Below are positions 28,676 to 37,173 of a DNA stretch of 38,365 bases, piece by piece. The stretch covers positions 1 through 38,365 of the forward strand of contig JAFMCH010000012.1 of NCBI GenBank assembly GCA_017857875.1. The letters are read 5' to 3'. The DNA comes from Actinomycetota bacterium (GTDB lineage Bacteria > Actinomycetota > Actinomycetes > S36-B12). Position 1 is the stretch's first letter, and each line of letters begins with the position of its first letter. The notes below the pieces were generated by a model. That model saw only the letters and a list, made by a program, of their open reading frames with translations, was not told where the DNA came from and did not search any database. The translations under genes were made by a program, and so were the position numbers.

Positions 28676-29551
28676 TCAGATTCGGGTCCGCGCCGACCAA
28701 AGCTCGGGAAATGCATTGCGTGCAAGGCTTCGCTCGAGCCAAGCGAGACCCGCTGATCCGCCGCTACCGCCTTTGGCTCCCATTGCCCGCCGCACGGCCA
28801 TGACGTGTCGATACCGCCAGTCGCTGAATGCCTCAGCAATGTCCGTGAGCACCTCGGCCAGATCGCGGAGTTGATCACCATGCGTGGTGTCGGCGTATAG
28901 GGCCACCCACATGTCCTCCACGTGCTCATTGGTGTCATAGGTGCGTGAGGTATCGCGTTGGAGTACTACGTCTGGAACCTCGTACCCGTGACGGGCTAGA
29001 TATGCGAGTACATCGTCGTAAAGACAAGGAGCGATGAATGCCTCCTGCAACTGAGCGTAGTGATCTCCAGCGACGTTTTTGTGCGGTCGCATCAGAGCTT
29101 CATCCTTGAAGCCAAGGAGGAATTCAAGGTGTCTATACAGAAAGGATTGAAACCCTGAGGCCTCTCCCAGATCATCGCGAAACGCGTTGAAGTCGGCGGG
29201 AGTCATCCATCTAAAGCTCATCCAGCTGGCATTAAGAGCGGTGAAATGGTCGACACTACGGCGCAGCGTGACGAGGGCCTCCCCGAGGTCGTCTTCGCGG
29301 AGTGCATGTTGGGCGTGACGCCACTCGAAATTGATCAGGTTGAAGTACAACTCCATGATCTGCGAGCACACCAAGAACATGTACTCGCCAGGGACCTCAG
29401 TCTTGGTTTGTTGTAGTTCAGCCAGCGTAGATGCCCGAACGTACGCGTCGTAGGGAGTCGTCGTTTCGAAGGAGATCTTTGGAGATAGGGCAGTGGTGGA
29501 AGGTTCGTTCTGCCTCGAACCTGATTTGCCCGGGTTTCGACGAGATGTCAT
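28676..29551 (-). CDS. kynA: Tryptophan 2,3-dioxygenase
   Basis: EYMFLVCSQIMELYFNLINFEWRHAQHAL, SGFQSFLYRHLEFLLGFK, FSDWRYRHVMAVRRAMGAKGGSGGSAG. Confidence 0.94.
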   Translation of the reverse strand: MTSRRNPGKSGSRQNEPSTTALSPKISFETTTPYDAYVRASTLAELQQTKTEVPGEYMFLVCSQIMELYFNLINFEWRHAQHALREDDLGEALVTLRRSVDHFTALNASWMSFRWMTPADFNAFRDDLGEASGFQSFLYRHLEFLLGFKDEALMRPHKNVAGDHYAQLQEAFIAPCLYDDVLAYLARHGYEVPDVVLQRDTSRTYDTNEHVEDMWVALYADTTHGDQLRDLAEVLTDIAEAFSDWRYRHVMAVRRAMGAKGGSGGSAGLAWLERSLARNAFPELWSARTRI

Positions 29552-29744
29552 GTCCACAGTCTGTCGGGCACTGCGATCGAGCGGAACCCCTGTAGACCTC
29601 AAGATCAAGCACAACGCGAGGAGGCATCTGGGGTATGTCCATGGGGTGGATTGGGAACCAATGCCGCAGGGAGAGCGTCGGTAATGGTGGCTTCAACTAT
29701 CCAGTCGGCAGCCGCCGGCTCAAGCCTTTAGCGAAAGAGGACAC

Positions 29745-30155
29745 ATGCGCAACATTTCACGTCGCGGACTCGCGACAGCCGCCGCTGCGATCTTGGCACT
29801 GGGGGGCACCGCGGTTCTCAGTGGATGTTCATCTGATTCATCACCTGACAGTTCGACGAGTGCTTCGGCTATGGAGACAGGAAATCAAATGATCGGACCC
29901 GTCATCGTGGAAGCAGGTCAGACTGAGGTTTCTGTCGCCGTTGGTCGAACGATCGTCTTCAATGTGGCTGATCCCACGCAGGAGACCATTGCCACAGACA
30001 ATGATGCGGTTGTGACCGTGACTCCAGGTCAAGATGACGGGTCGGCGATCTTCAACCCCGGCGGTGTCGCCCTCTCGGTTGGCACCGCAACGGTCACGCT
30101 GACGAATTCGGTCAACGGCACGGAGCAGGTAGTTGTCGTGACGGTCACCGAGTAG
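29745..30155 (+). CDS. Small secreted lipoprotein, hypothetical (beta-rich, Ig-like tail)
   Basis: Twin-Arg-like RRGLATAAAAILALGGTAVLSGC lipobox; Ser-rich linker, then V/T-rich beta-strand pattern. Confidence 0.75.
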   Translation: MRNISRRGLATAAAAILALGGTAVLSGCSSDSSPDSSTSASAMETGNQMIGPVIVEAGQTEVSVAVGRTIVFNVADPTQETIATDNDAVVTVTPGQDDGSAIFNPGGVALSVGTATVTLTNSVNGTEQVVVVTVTE

Positions 30156-30195
30156 GTACTGGAGAATACAAAGACATAATCCCTAGACTTCATCC

Positions 30196-31275
30196 ATGGA
30201 GAAGTCCACGGGATTTGACCTAGACCTACCCGGTTTCCAAGCGTGGCTGTTGGAGCGGCAGCTAAGCAACGACGGATCGACGCCACTTGAGGCCGAACTT
30301 CTCACAGGCGGGCGTTCGAACGTTACCTACCGCGTATCGCAAGGCGAGCGTGAATGGGTCGTTCGGCGCCCGCCCTTTGGTCATGTGATGCCCAGTGCGC
30401 ACGATATGGGTCGCGAGTTCACTGTGCTTTCAGGACTGCGCGGCAGAGGGTTTCGGGTGCCTCAGCCTTATGCGTTTTGTGACGACGCGCGGGTTATTGG
30501 TGCTCCCTTCTTGGTGATGGAATTTGTCGCCGGATCTGTCTACGCACACCGATCGCAAACCGAGGGGCTGGCTGTTGAGCAGACCTCGACGCTTAGCGAG
30601 CAGTTAGTGAGTGTGTTAGCCGACCTGCACGCGGTAAATGCCGACGCCGTGGGCCTTGGTGATTTCGGTCGTCCGCAGGGCTTCTTACAGCGGCAGGTGC
30701 GGCGATGGCAGCAGCAGTGGGAACTCAGCCAAACACGAGACTTCGCTTTGATGGCAGAGTTTGCGACTCGACTGCACAGTCGCGTTGGTCAACTTCCGAC
30801 CGAAACGGATTGGTCCATCATTCACGGTGACTACCGGCTCGACAACACGATTGTGGACCCCGAGACATTCCAGATTCGGGCGGTTGTTGATTGGGAGATG
30901 TCAACCTTAGGCCATCCGATGTCAGATCTTGCTCTGCTTTTGGTCTATTGGACACAACCGAATGACGGCTTGCGAAAAAACGTTCCACTCACCGATGGTG
31001 TGACTGATGCTGCTGGTTTTGTCTCTCGGGAGCAAATCGTCGGTATGTATGTTGAACGGAGCGGTCGATCTGTTGATGATCTTGATGTGTGCATTGCATT
31101 GTCGTGTTTCAAGTTAGCAGTGATTCTTGAGTCGATCCGAAAGCGTATGATCGCGGGCCAGCAGGTCGGTGGGAGCACTACCGAAGCCGATGAATTGCTA
31201 TTGGCTACCGACGCGCTCATCGAGATCGGCAACCTGAGTTTGACGATCGGCGGCATGCAGGCATTGAGTAGTTAG
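30196..31275 (+). CDS. APH-type phosphotransferase family protein (ACAD10/11 N-domain-like)
   Basis: LLTGGRSNVTYRVSQGEREWVVRRPPFGHVMPSAHDMGREF; catalytic IIHGDYRLDNTIVD and VVDWEMSTLGHPMSDLALLL. Confidence 0.92.
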   Translation: MEKSTGFDLDLPGFQAWLLERQLSNDGSTPLEAELLTGGRSNVTYRVSQGEREWVVRRPPFGHVMPSAHDMGREFTVLSGLRGRGFRVPQPYAFCDDARVIGAPFLVMEFVAGSVYAHRSQTEGLAVEQTSTLSEQLVSVLADLHAVNADAVGLGDFGRPQGFLQRQVRRWQQQWELSQTRDFALMAEFATRLHSRVGQLPTETDWSIIHGDYRLDNTIVDPETFQIRAVVDWEMSTLGHPMSDLALLLVYWTQPNDGLRKNVPLTDGVTDAAGFVSREQIVGMYVERSGRSVDDLDVCIALSCFKLAVILESIRKRMIAGQQVGGSTTEADELLLATDALIEIGNLSLTIGGMQALSS

Positions 31276-31290
31276 GTAAGCCTAACTACT
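31267..31290. promoter_or_regulatory. Perfect inverted repeat resembling a DtxR/IdeR iron box (or a hairpin at the end of the APH gene)
   Basis: AGTAGTTAGG-TAAG-CCTAACTACT, 10-bp arms; core TTAGGTAAGCCTAA resembles TTAGGTTAGCCTAACCTAA. Overlaps the APH stop codon. Confidence 0.45.
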
Positions 31291-31314
31291 ATTGCAGCAC
31301 AATAGGTATGATCA

Positions 31315-31339
31315 TTTGTCTGGACAATGAATAGACAAA
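31315..31339. repeat. Short inverted repeat upstream of the LuxR-type gene
   Basis: TTTGTCT-(11 nt)-AGACAAA, with nested TTGTC-TG-GACAA. Confidence 0.5.
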
Positions 31340-31396
31340 AGTGAGTGTTGGTTTTGCTCTGACTTGATCATTTATTTTAGTCTGATAATGCCGACA

Positions 31397-31432
31397 GTTG
31401 ATCGGGGCAAACGAGTTGATCGGGGGAAACGA
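31397..31432. repeat. Tandem 18-bp direct repeat upstream of the LuxR-type gene
   Basis: GTTGATCGGGGCAAACGA followed directly by GTTGATCGGGGGAAACGA (one mismatch). Confidence 0.8.
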
Positions 31433-31564
31433 TCGGTGCTCGAGTCTGAGAATCACCTGGAAGTGAGAGGTTTTTGCAAGCGGACTTGAACGCTTTTGCG
31501 TTCATAGTTGAAGGCCTGGGGTAGCACTAGGAGTGCTACTTGTCGAGTAGAGGGGAACTGGCCG

Positions 31565-32524
31565 ATGACCGTAAATCCCGTGCATTTTTCGAATGATCCG
31601 GCACAGAATAGTCAGGACTCTGATCTGCCCTGCACGCTCATGGCAGGTGTTGTGCGATTTCTGCAAAACCGCCCGACATGGGATGAGGTGGCGCAATTTC
31701 TGGTGCTGGGCGGTGTCTCGTCACTAGACGTGCGCCAGGCGGCAATCTATGAGATCAGGCCTGATCTACACCTACGGGTTCTGGGCACGTTTGGTGACGA
31801 AGCACGCAAAGGAGATCTAAATGGCCTGGCCGGTCATGATATTGGCCTCCTGAAGAGTCTTCTGCACTCCGGGGAGCCGCAAACCAATCTCACTCGTGGA
31901 TCAACGGTGGAGCAGGACGGCGATCCATCGGTCGGTAACCGAGAGGTCATTAGTTCATACCCTGAACTGCTGTGGCCGCTTGCTACTCCGATAGGGCTCA
32001 ATGGAGTCCTGCAACTACGGTTCAACGATAGGGAGCTGCCAGGTCGCACTGACACAGAGTTGAGCCAGGTCGCCGCTGTGTTGTCGTTGCTGTTGGACAT
32101 CATTCGCTCGCATGAGGATCTTGATCCCGGTGACATGACCCAACAGATCAGGGCGAAGGTGAATGCCCACGAAAACGCTTTCCGCATAGGAGTCGGTGAA
32201 GCATCTGCTAACGGTCAATCCGGGCTGTGGAATAGGCGGGCAAAGGAGCCTGACCGGCTCACAGCACGCCAATTGCAGGTGCTTGGCTACATGGCCGATG
32301 GCAAAACCAATAGTCAGATCGCTCGATTACTGAAGTTCAGTGAATCGACGATTCGGCAAGAGACGATGGCCATCTACCGATTCCTGCAGGTTCCCGGGCG
32401 CCGCGAGGCAGTTGAAGTGGCCCGAAACCAAGGAATCCTGCATCAGGCAGTAGTCGCCAAGGGAAGTCGACCGGAATCAACCGTCGTCGTGTCCGGTGTT
32501 GTCTATCGCCCGAACGAAAAATGA
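31565..32524 (+). CDS. LuxR-type HTH regulator with GAF-like sensory N-terminus
   Basis: C-terminal DRLTARQLQVLGYMADGKTNSQIARLLKFSESTIRQETMAIYRFLQVPGRREAVEVARNQGIL; RBS-like GAGGGGAA before ATG 31565 (ORF-track start 31508 is TTG). Confidence 0.83.
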   Translation: MTVNPVHFSNDPAQNSQDSDLPCTLMAGVVRFLQNRPTWDEVAQFLVLGGVSSLDVRQAAIYEIRPDLHLRVLGTFGDEARKGDLNGLAGHDIGLLKSLLHSGEPQTNLTRGSTVEQDGDPSVGNREVISSYPELLWPLATPIGLNGVLQLRFNDRELPGRTDTELSQVAAVLSLLLDIIRSHEDLDPGDMTQQIRAKVNAHENAFRIGVGEASANGQSGLWNRRAKEPDRLTARQLQVLGYMADGKTNSQIARLLKFSESTIRQETMAIYRFLQVPGRREAVEVARNQGILHQAVVAKGSRPESTVVVSGVVYRPNEK

Positions 32525-32618
32525 CGCGGGAGTGGGGGGTTCGTGTCGCGTCGTCAAATTTTGACGGGTTTGAGCACTGCTAATGACCGACTAAGTACAC
32601 CTGAGTACCCTGCGAAGC

Positions 32619-33215
32619 GTGCTCATCCCCGGGTTGCCAGAGACCGAGCTCATCGGCGAGCACCTGTGTCTGAGCCGTGTGACCGAGTTCGATGTTCAGG
32701 AACTGTTCTCCTGCCTAGACCATGATGAGGTTTGGCAGCACGTTCCCGGTCGCCCGTCGACAGCGGATGCATATTGGCGGATATTGGTCGATGCCACGAC
32801 AGTAGGCAGATTTCCATGGGTCCTACGGTTGCAGCATGACTACGCGGGCCTTGCGAAGCATTCGGTTGTCGGTACGTCCTCATATCTTGACGTAGACCTG
32901 CCCAATGAGCGGTGCGAGATCGGTTTCACTAGTTATACCCCCGCGGTATGGGGCACGATTGTGAATCCGCAGGCGAAACTCCTGCTCTTGGGCGCAGCGT
33001 TTGGCGCAGGCTTTAATCGGGTTCAGTTAAAGACCGATGCTCGCAATTTGCGCTCCCAGCGAGCCATCGCGGGTATCGGTGCTGTCCATGAAGGAGTGTT
33101 GCGGCGATACCAGCGTCGCACCGATGGTTCGATGCGCGACACCGTCATGTTCAGCGTGCTAGCCGATGAATGGCCACGGGTGCGTAGTCATCTCGAACAG
33201 CGCGCAAAGCTGTAG
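32619..33215 (+). CDS. GNAT-family N-acetyltransferase (RimJ/RimL-like)
   Basis: GEHLCLSRVTEFDVQELFSCL...VVGTSSYLDVDLPNERCEIGFTSYTPAVWGTIVNPQAKLLLLGAAF...NLRSQRAIAGIGAVHEGVLRRY. Confidence 0.88.
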   Translation: MLIPGLPETELIGEHLCLSRVTEFDVQELFSCLDHDEVWQHVPGRPSTADAYWRILVDATTVGRFPWVLRLQHDYAGLAKHSVVGTSSYLDVDLPNERCEIGFTSYTPAVWGTIVNPQAKLLLLGAAFGAGFNRVQLKTDARNLRSQRAIAGIGAVHEGVLRRYQRRTDGSMRDTVMFSVLADEWPRVRSHLEQRAKL

Positions 33216-33221
33216 CTGGCG

Positions 33222-34139
33222 ATGTCCGTATCTTCACTCGATGCTCGACAGCGACAAGGATTGATGTTCGCGTTAATTGGTGTGGTCGCTTTCTCGTTTT
33301 CATTACCCTTTACGGTCTGGGCTCTTGAATCCTTCGACCCGGTACTCACGGCTACGTTGCGGGCAGTCCTAGCCGGCGTGGTTGCCGGTGTGATCTTAAT
33401 TATTCGACGTGTTCCGTGGCCGCAGCGAACTCTCATTAGACCCTTGATCTACACCATGGCGGGCGCGGTATTTGGTTGGCCAATCCTGATCGCCTTGGCT
33501 CTGCAACGGACGACATCAGCGCATGCCGCGGTCATTGCGGCGGTGATGCCCTTGGTAACTGCGGTCATCGCAGTGCTTCGTGCGCGCGAGTACGTTTCGC
33601 GCCAATTTTGGATAGCCACAACCCTGGGTACGGCAGCCCTGGTGGTCTTTGCCCTGTTGCGAGGAGGAAGCGAAGGCGGAAACCTCGTTGCCGATCTGTT
33701 GATTGCCGGTGCCGTCGTGTCGTCATCCTGGTGTTACGTCGAAGGAGCCGTTCTTACTAGAGTCATGCCTGGTTGGCAGGTCATTTCCTGGGTCGTGGTG
33801 CTTGCATTACCAGCAACGGTTCCGGTGTCGGTCGTGCTCATTCTGTTTGGTGGGGTGAGCACACCGATCACTACCAACGCCGTCATTGGTCTTGTACTCC
33901 TCGGCCTATCGTCTATGTATTTTGCGTTTTTCTTTTGGTATCGAGGCCTTGCGCAAGCCGGTGCCGCCCGTGGTGGGCAGGTGCAGCAATTACAGGCACC
34001 GCTTACCTTGATCTGGTCGGTGTGGTTGCTCAACGAATCGGTGACTTGGGCAACAGTGATGACGGCGGGTATCGTCCTGGCGTGTGTGGCCTGGGCAGTA
34101 CGGGTGCGTACGCCGACCGTGGTTACTCCCGAGGAGTAA
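33222..34139 (+). CDS. EamA/DMT-family transporter
   Basis: About 10 hydrophobic segments; LMFALIGVVAFSFSLPFTVWALESFDPVLTATLRAVLAG; EamA repeat pattern. Confidence 0.9.
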   Translation: MSVSSLDARQRQGLMFALIGVVAFSFSLPFTVWALESFDPVLTATLRAVLAGVVAGVILIIRRVPWPQRTLIRPLIYTMAGAVFGWPILIALALQRTTSAHAAVIAAVMPLVTAVIAVLRAREYVSRQFWIATTLGTAALVVFALLRGGSEGGNLVADLLIAGAVVSSSWCYVEGAVLTRVMPGWQVISWVVVLALPATVPVSVVLILFGGVSTPITTNAVIGLVLLGLSSMYFAFFFWYRGLAQAGAARGGQVQQLQAPLTLIWSVWLLNESVTWATVMTAGIVLACVAWAVRVRTPTVVTPEE

Positions 34140-34190
34140 TTACCGCAAAAGGACGTCAACTGGAATGACCTCGTTGGTACCTTCTGAGCC

Positions 34191-34472
34191 ATGAGAACAT
34201 TACTTATTGCATCGGTTGCAGCCGTTGCTCTTGGCGTATCAGCGTGCAGCGGTGGATCTGACGTGCGTGAAGCGCAGGAGTTCTGCGATCAACTGGCCGC
34301 AGGCACGGCTCCATTCGATGTCTTCCAGTCGATGCGCGATGATTATCCGAACCAACCGGATTGGGCGGCCGCTGCTAAGGGTTGGGCGCAGTCGACCTGC
34401 CCTGATCAATTGGCAACAAATGAGCAATTGCGGAACATCATTTCGAATACCGGAGGCGATCCAGACTCCTGA
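34191..34472 (+). CDS. Small lipoprotein, hypothetical
   Basis: MRTLLIASVAAVALGVSACSGG lipobox; 93 aa. Confidence 0.7.
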   Translation: MRTLLIASVAAVALGVSACSGGSDVREAQEFCDQLAAGTAPFDVFQSMRDDYPNQPDWAAAAKGWAQSTCPDQLATNEQLRNIISNTGGDPDS

Positions 34473-34497
34473 TTCGACAGGAGCAACCGGAGGCGAA

Positions 34498-35916
34498 ATG
34501 ACTGCTAGTCAGGATCAGGTTCCGCTCTTTCATTTCGACACACGAACGTTTTTGGGAGGACGCCGGCCCAGCAGAGATGAACGGCGTGCGCTAGGAGTGG
34601 CTGCTCGGAAAGCGGTGCCCGTTGCCGAATTGGCGAGGGTTCCGGAGGCGTCACAGCGCGCTGACACCTTGTCGATTCTGCGGGCTCAAGACGCGTCTCG
34701 GGAACAGTCGCTCGTTCCCCTGCGCTACGAGCGGATGGCAGTCAGTGCTTTCACCTTCCTGCGTGGTTCCGCTGCGGTGATGGCGCACGACCTTTCCTTG
34801 GTGTCCAGCAGCGGCGTGCGCGTTCAGTTGTGTGGCGACGCGCACGTAGCCAACTTCGGCATGTTCGCGTCGGCTGAACGCACACTGGTATTTGACATCA
34901 ATGACTTTGACGAGACACTTCCCGGATCCTTTGATTGGGATGTGAGGCGCCTAGCGGCCAGTGCAGCTGTAGGAGTTCTCGATCAAGGAGGAAGCAAGAA
35001 GAAGGCGCGTAAAGCGGCCAAGGCAGCTGCTACCGCGTATCGAACCGTGATGGCTGCTCTCAGCCAGATGCCCACCCTCGACGTATGGAATCTGAAGGTG
35101 AATGCGGATTATTTGATGAGCAGGTTTGAAGGGGGTGATTTTCGTAAGGCAACTCAACGCGCTATTGACAAGTCCAAACGAAGCACCAGTGCCACTGCGG
35201 CGTCAAAACTGACCGAGCGCGTGAACGGTCACCAACGTTTCCGTAATGATCCTCCCCTTCTGGTTCGACTATCAGAAGAGGACCACGGAACGTGGATCGA
35301 TCGCATTGCGCCGGCATATGACCAATACTTGAAAACACTTCCACCAGATCGCGTCGCCTTACTGAGCCACTATTCGTTCGTTGACATGGCACATAAGGTG
35401 GTAGGAGTGGGGTCGGTCGGCACCAGGGCATTTGTCATGTTGCTCGAGTCGGGTGACGGTGAGCCATTGGTGTTGCAGATCAAGCAAGCGATGGAATCAG
35501 TTCTAGAGAAGTACCAGGGTAAGAGCGAATTCGACAATCATGGTGAGCGCGTTGTCGTGGGCCAACGCGTGATGCAAACGACCGGAGATCCCCTGTTGGG
35601 TTGGGTGAAGTCGTCGGGAGCCGAAGGTCTGGACTTCTACGTTCGCCAACTGAAGGACCTGAAGGGATCCATTGACATGACGCGGCTCGATGCCGATGGT
35701 TTCGTCGACTATGCCCGGGTGTGTGGTGCCACGATGGCTCGATCCCACGCGCGGGTGGGGGATTCGTCAATGGTGACCGGATATCTGGGCGAAGACGAAA
35801 GCTTTGATGAGGCTATTGCCGAGTTTGCCATGGGTTACGTCAAAATCACCGACCTTGATCATGGAGCACTTCTCGCCTGGCTCGCCACAGATGACAAAAC
35901 TCAAGAGAGACTTTGA
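34498..35916 (+). CDS. DUF2252 domain-containing protein
   Basis: RYERMAVSAFTFLRGSAAVMAHDL, VQLCGDAHVANFGMFASAERTLVFDINDFDETLPGSFDWDVRRLAAS, FVDYARVCGATMARSHARVGD; hallmark DUF2252 motifs. ORF-track start 34207 is a spurious extension. Confidence 0.93.
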   Translation: MTASQDQVPLFHFDTRTFLGGRRPSRDERRALGVAARKAVPVAELARVPEASQRADTLSILRAQDASREQSLVPLRYERMAVSAFTFLRGSAAVMAHDLSLVSSSGVRVQLCGDAHVANFGMFASAERTLVFDINDFDETLPGSFDWDVRRLAASAAVGVLDQGGSKKKARKAAKAAATAYRTVMAALSQMPTLDVWNLKVNADYLMSRFEGGDFRKATQRAIDKSKRSTSATAASKLTERVNGHQRFRNDPPLLVRLSEEDHGTWIDRIAPAYDQYLKTLPPDRVALLSHYSFVDMAHKVVGVGSVGTRAFVMLLESGDGEPLVLQIKQAMESVLEKYQGKSEFDNHGERVVVGQRVMQTTGDPLLGWVKSSGAEGLDFYVRQLKDLKGSIDMTRLDADGFVDYARVCGATMARSHARVGDSSMVTGYLGEDESFDEAIAEFAMGYVKITDLDHGALLAWLATDDKTQERL

Positions 35917-37160
35917 TGAAGTCGCTTTATCTTTTCAGTGCGCTCGTTTCGGGAGCTCTGGTGATCACTGGTTGCGTGAGCACTGAGAAGGATGAAACAG
36001 TTTTCTCGCCGCTCGTCTTTGTGCCGGGGTTAGGCATGAGTGCTTTGCAGGTTGACGTTGTCGATAGCGATGGTGAGTCGATCCAGTTCGATTTCCTTGT
36101 TCCGTCGATGACGCCGGTTGAGCTGCTGCCTGGATCAGCACCAAGCGCCTTGGCCTATTCGATCGAAAGTGGGCTACCCGAGAGCTCAGTTGACCAGGTG
36201 GCTGACTGGATGGCTCTTGACATTGATGCCGAAGGGATCGCGCGGAATAGGCCTGGTGTCACTGCCCAGCCCGTGTCCGTGGGTGAAAATTTTGGACTCG
36301 AGTGTCCACGCTACGTACCCATGGTGGACGCACTTGAGACATTCGGTTGGATCGCAAATGTGAACGCTTATTGCGCACCTTTTGATTACCGATTCACGCC
36401 GGGAAGTAATTCTTTTGTATCTGATTTCGTGACACTTGTCGAGCGGGTCGTTGATGCTTCTTCGGGCGCGAAGGCGGCGGTTGCTTGCCATAGCCAGGGT
36501 TGTTTGATGGCCTACCACGCCTTGCGAACAATTGATGCGGAGTGGATCAACGAGCATGTTGTTTTCCTGTTCGGCTTCGCCGGTCAATTCTCTGGTTGCA
36601 GTGATTGCCTACTTTGGGCCGCCCAAACTGGCTGGAGTTGGGACCCTAACGCCCCGGATGCGACCCCTGTTGACCGTACTTGGGTGGGTGAGATGGCACT
36701 TGGATTGCAGGAGAGTGTGTATGGCCAGGAGGTGCTTTATCGCCTCGGCGGGCGGAATTATCAGGCCATGGACTCCGCTCGATTGTTGGTTGACGTCGGG
36801 GCTGCGTCAATGGCCCGAGCGCAGGACAGGTATGCGCTTGGCAAACAGCAGTGGTTTCTCCAGGGCAGTGAACTGCGGCAGCCCCTTGGCGTGCCAACGC
36901 GCTTCGTCTTCGGAAACGGTATCCCCACGACGTACGGATACGATCTAAATGGTTCGAACATGGTTGAGCTCCAAACAGATGGCGACGGGGGAGACAGCCA
37001 ATGGATGAATCAGGCACCGTTACGCTGGACAGCAGATGTTGACTGCGATGTGCTTGAGATACCGGGCGTCGGGCACATGGAGATCGTGACGAACGGCGTG
37101 GCCCTGGCAGCACTGGCGAGTGTGTCAACGTCGGAAGGCAAGGAATGTCTGAGGGGTTAA
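35916..37160 (+). CDS. Putative LCAT/PDAT-like lipase lipoprotein
   Basis: SGALVITGC lipobox; LVFVPGLGMSALQVD, AAVACHSQGCLMAYHAL nucleophile elbow, PTTYGYDLNGSN...GDGGDSQWMNQAPL, PGVGHMEIV. Confidence 0.72.
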   Translation: MKSLYLFSALVSGALVITGCVSTEKDETVFSPLVFVPGLGMSALQVDVVDSDGESIQFDFLVPSMTPVELLPGSAPSALAYSIESGLPESSVDQVADWMALDIDAEGIARNRPGVTAQPVSVGENFGLECPRYVPMVDALETFGWIANVNAYCAPFDYRFTPGSNSFVSDFVTLVERVVDASSGAKAAVACHSQGCLMAYHALRTIDAEWINEHVVFLFGFAGQFSGCSDCLLWAAQTGWSWDPNAPDATPVDRTWVGEMALGLQESVYGQEVLYRLGGRNYQAMDSARLLVDVGAASMARAQDRYALGKQQWFLQGSELRQPLGVPTRFVFGNGIPTTYGYDLNGSNMVELQTDGDGGDSQWMNQAPLRWTADVDCDVLEIPGVGHMEIVTNGVALAALASVSTSEGKECLRG

Positions 37161-37173
37161 TGCATCCGGTTAC

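Noticed and set aside
28675-28938. N-terminal extension of the kynU ORF
   Set aside because: Overlaps the kynA 3' end out of frame; the sequence is low-complexity and the kynureninase-like part starts at 28674.
29635-29892. Plus-strand 85-aa ORF upstream of and overlapping the 29745 lipoprotein
   Set aside because: No domain or RBS support; the overlapping lipoprotein frame has a signal peptide and lipobox.
34207-34497. N-terminal extension of the DUF2252 ORF
   Set aside because: Runs out of frame through the 34191-34472 lipoprotein; the DUF2252-like sequence begins after ATG 34498.
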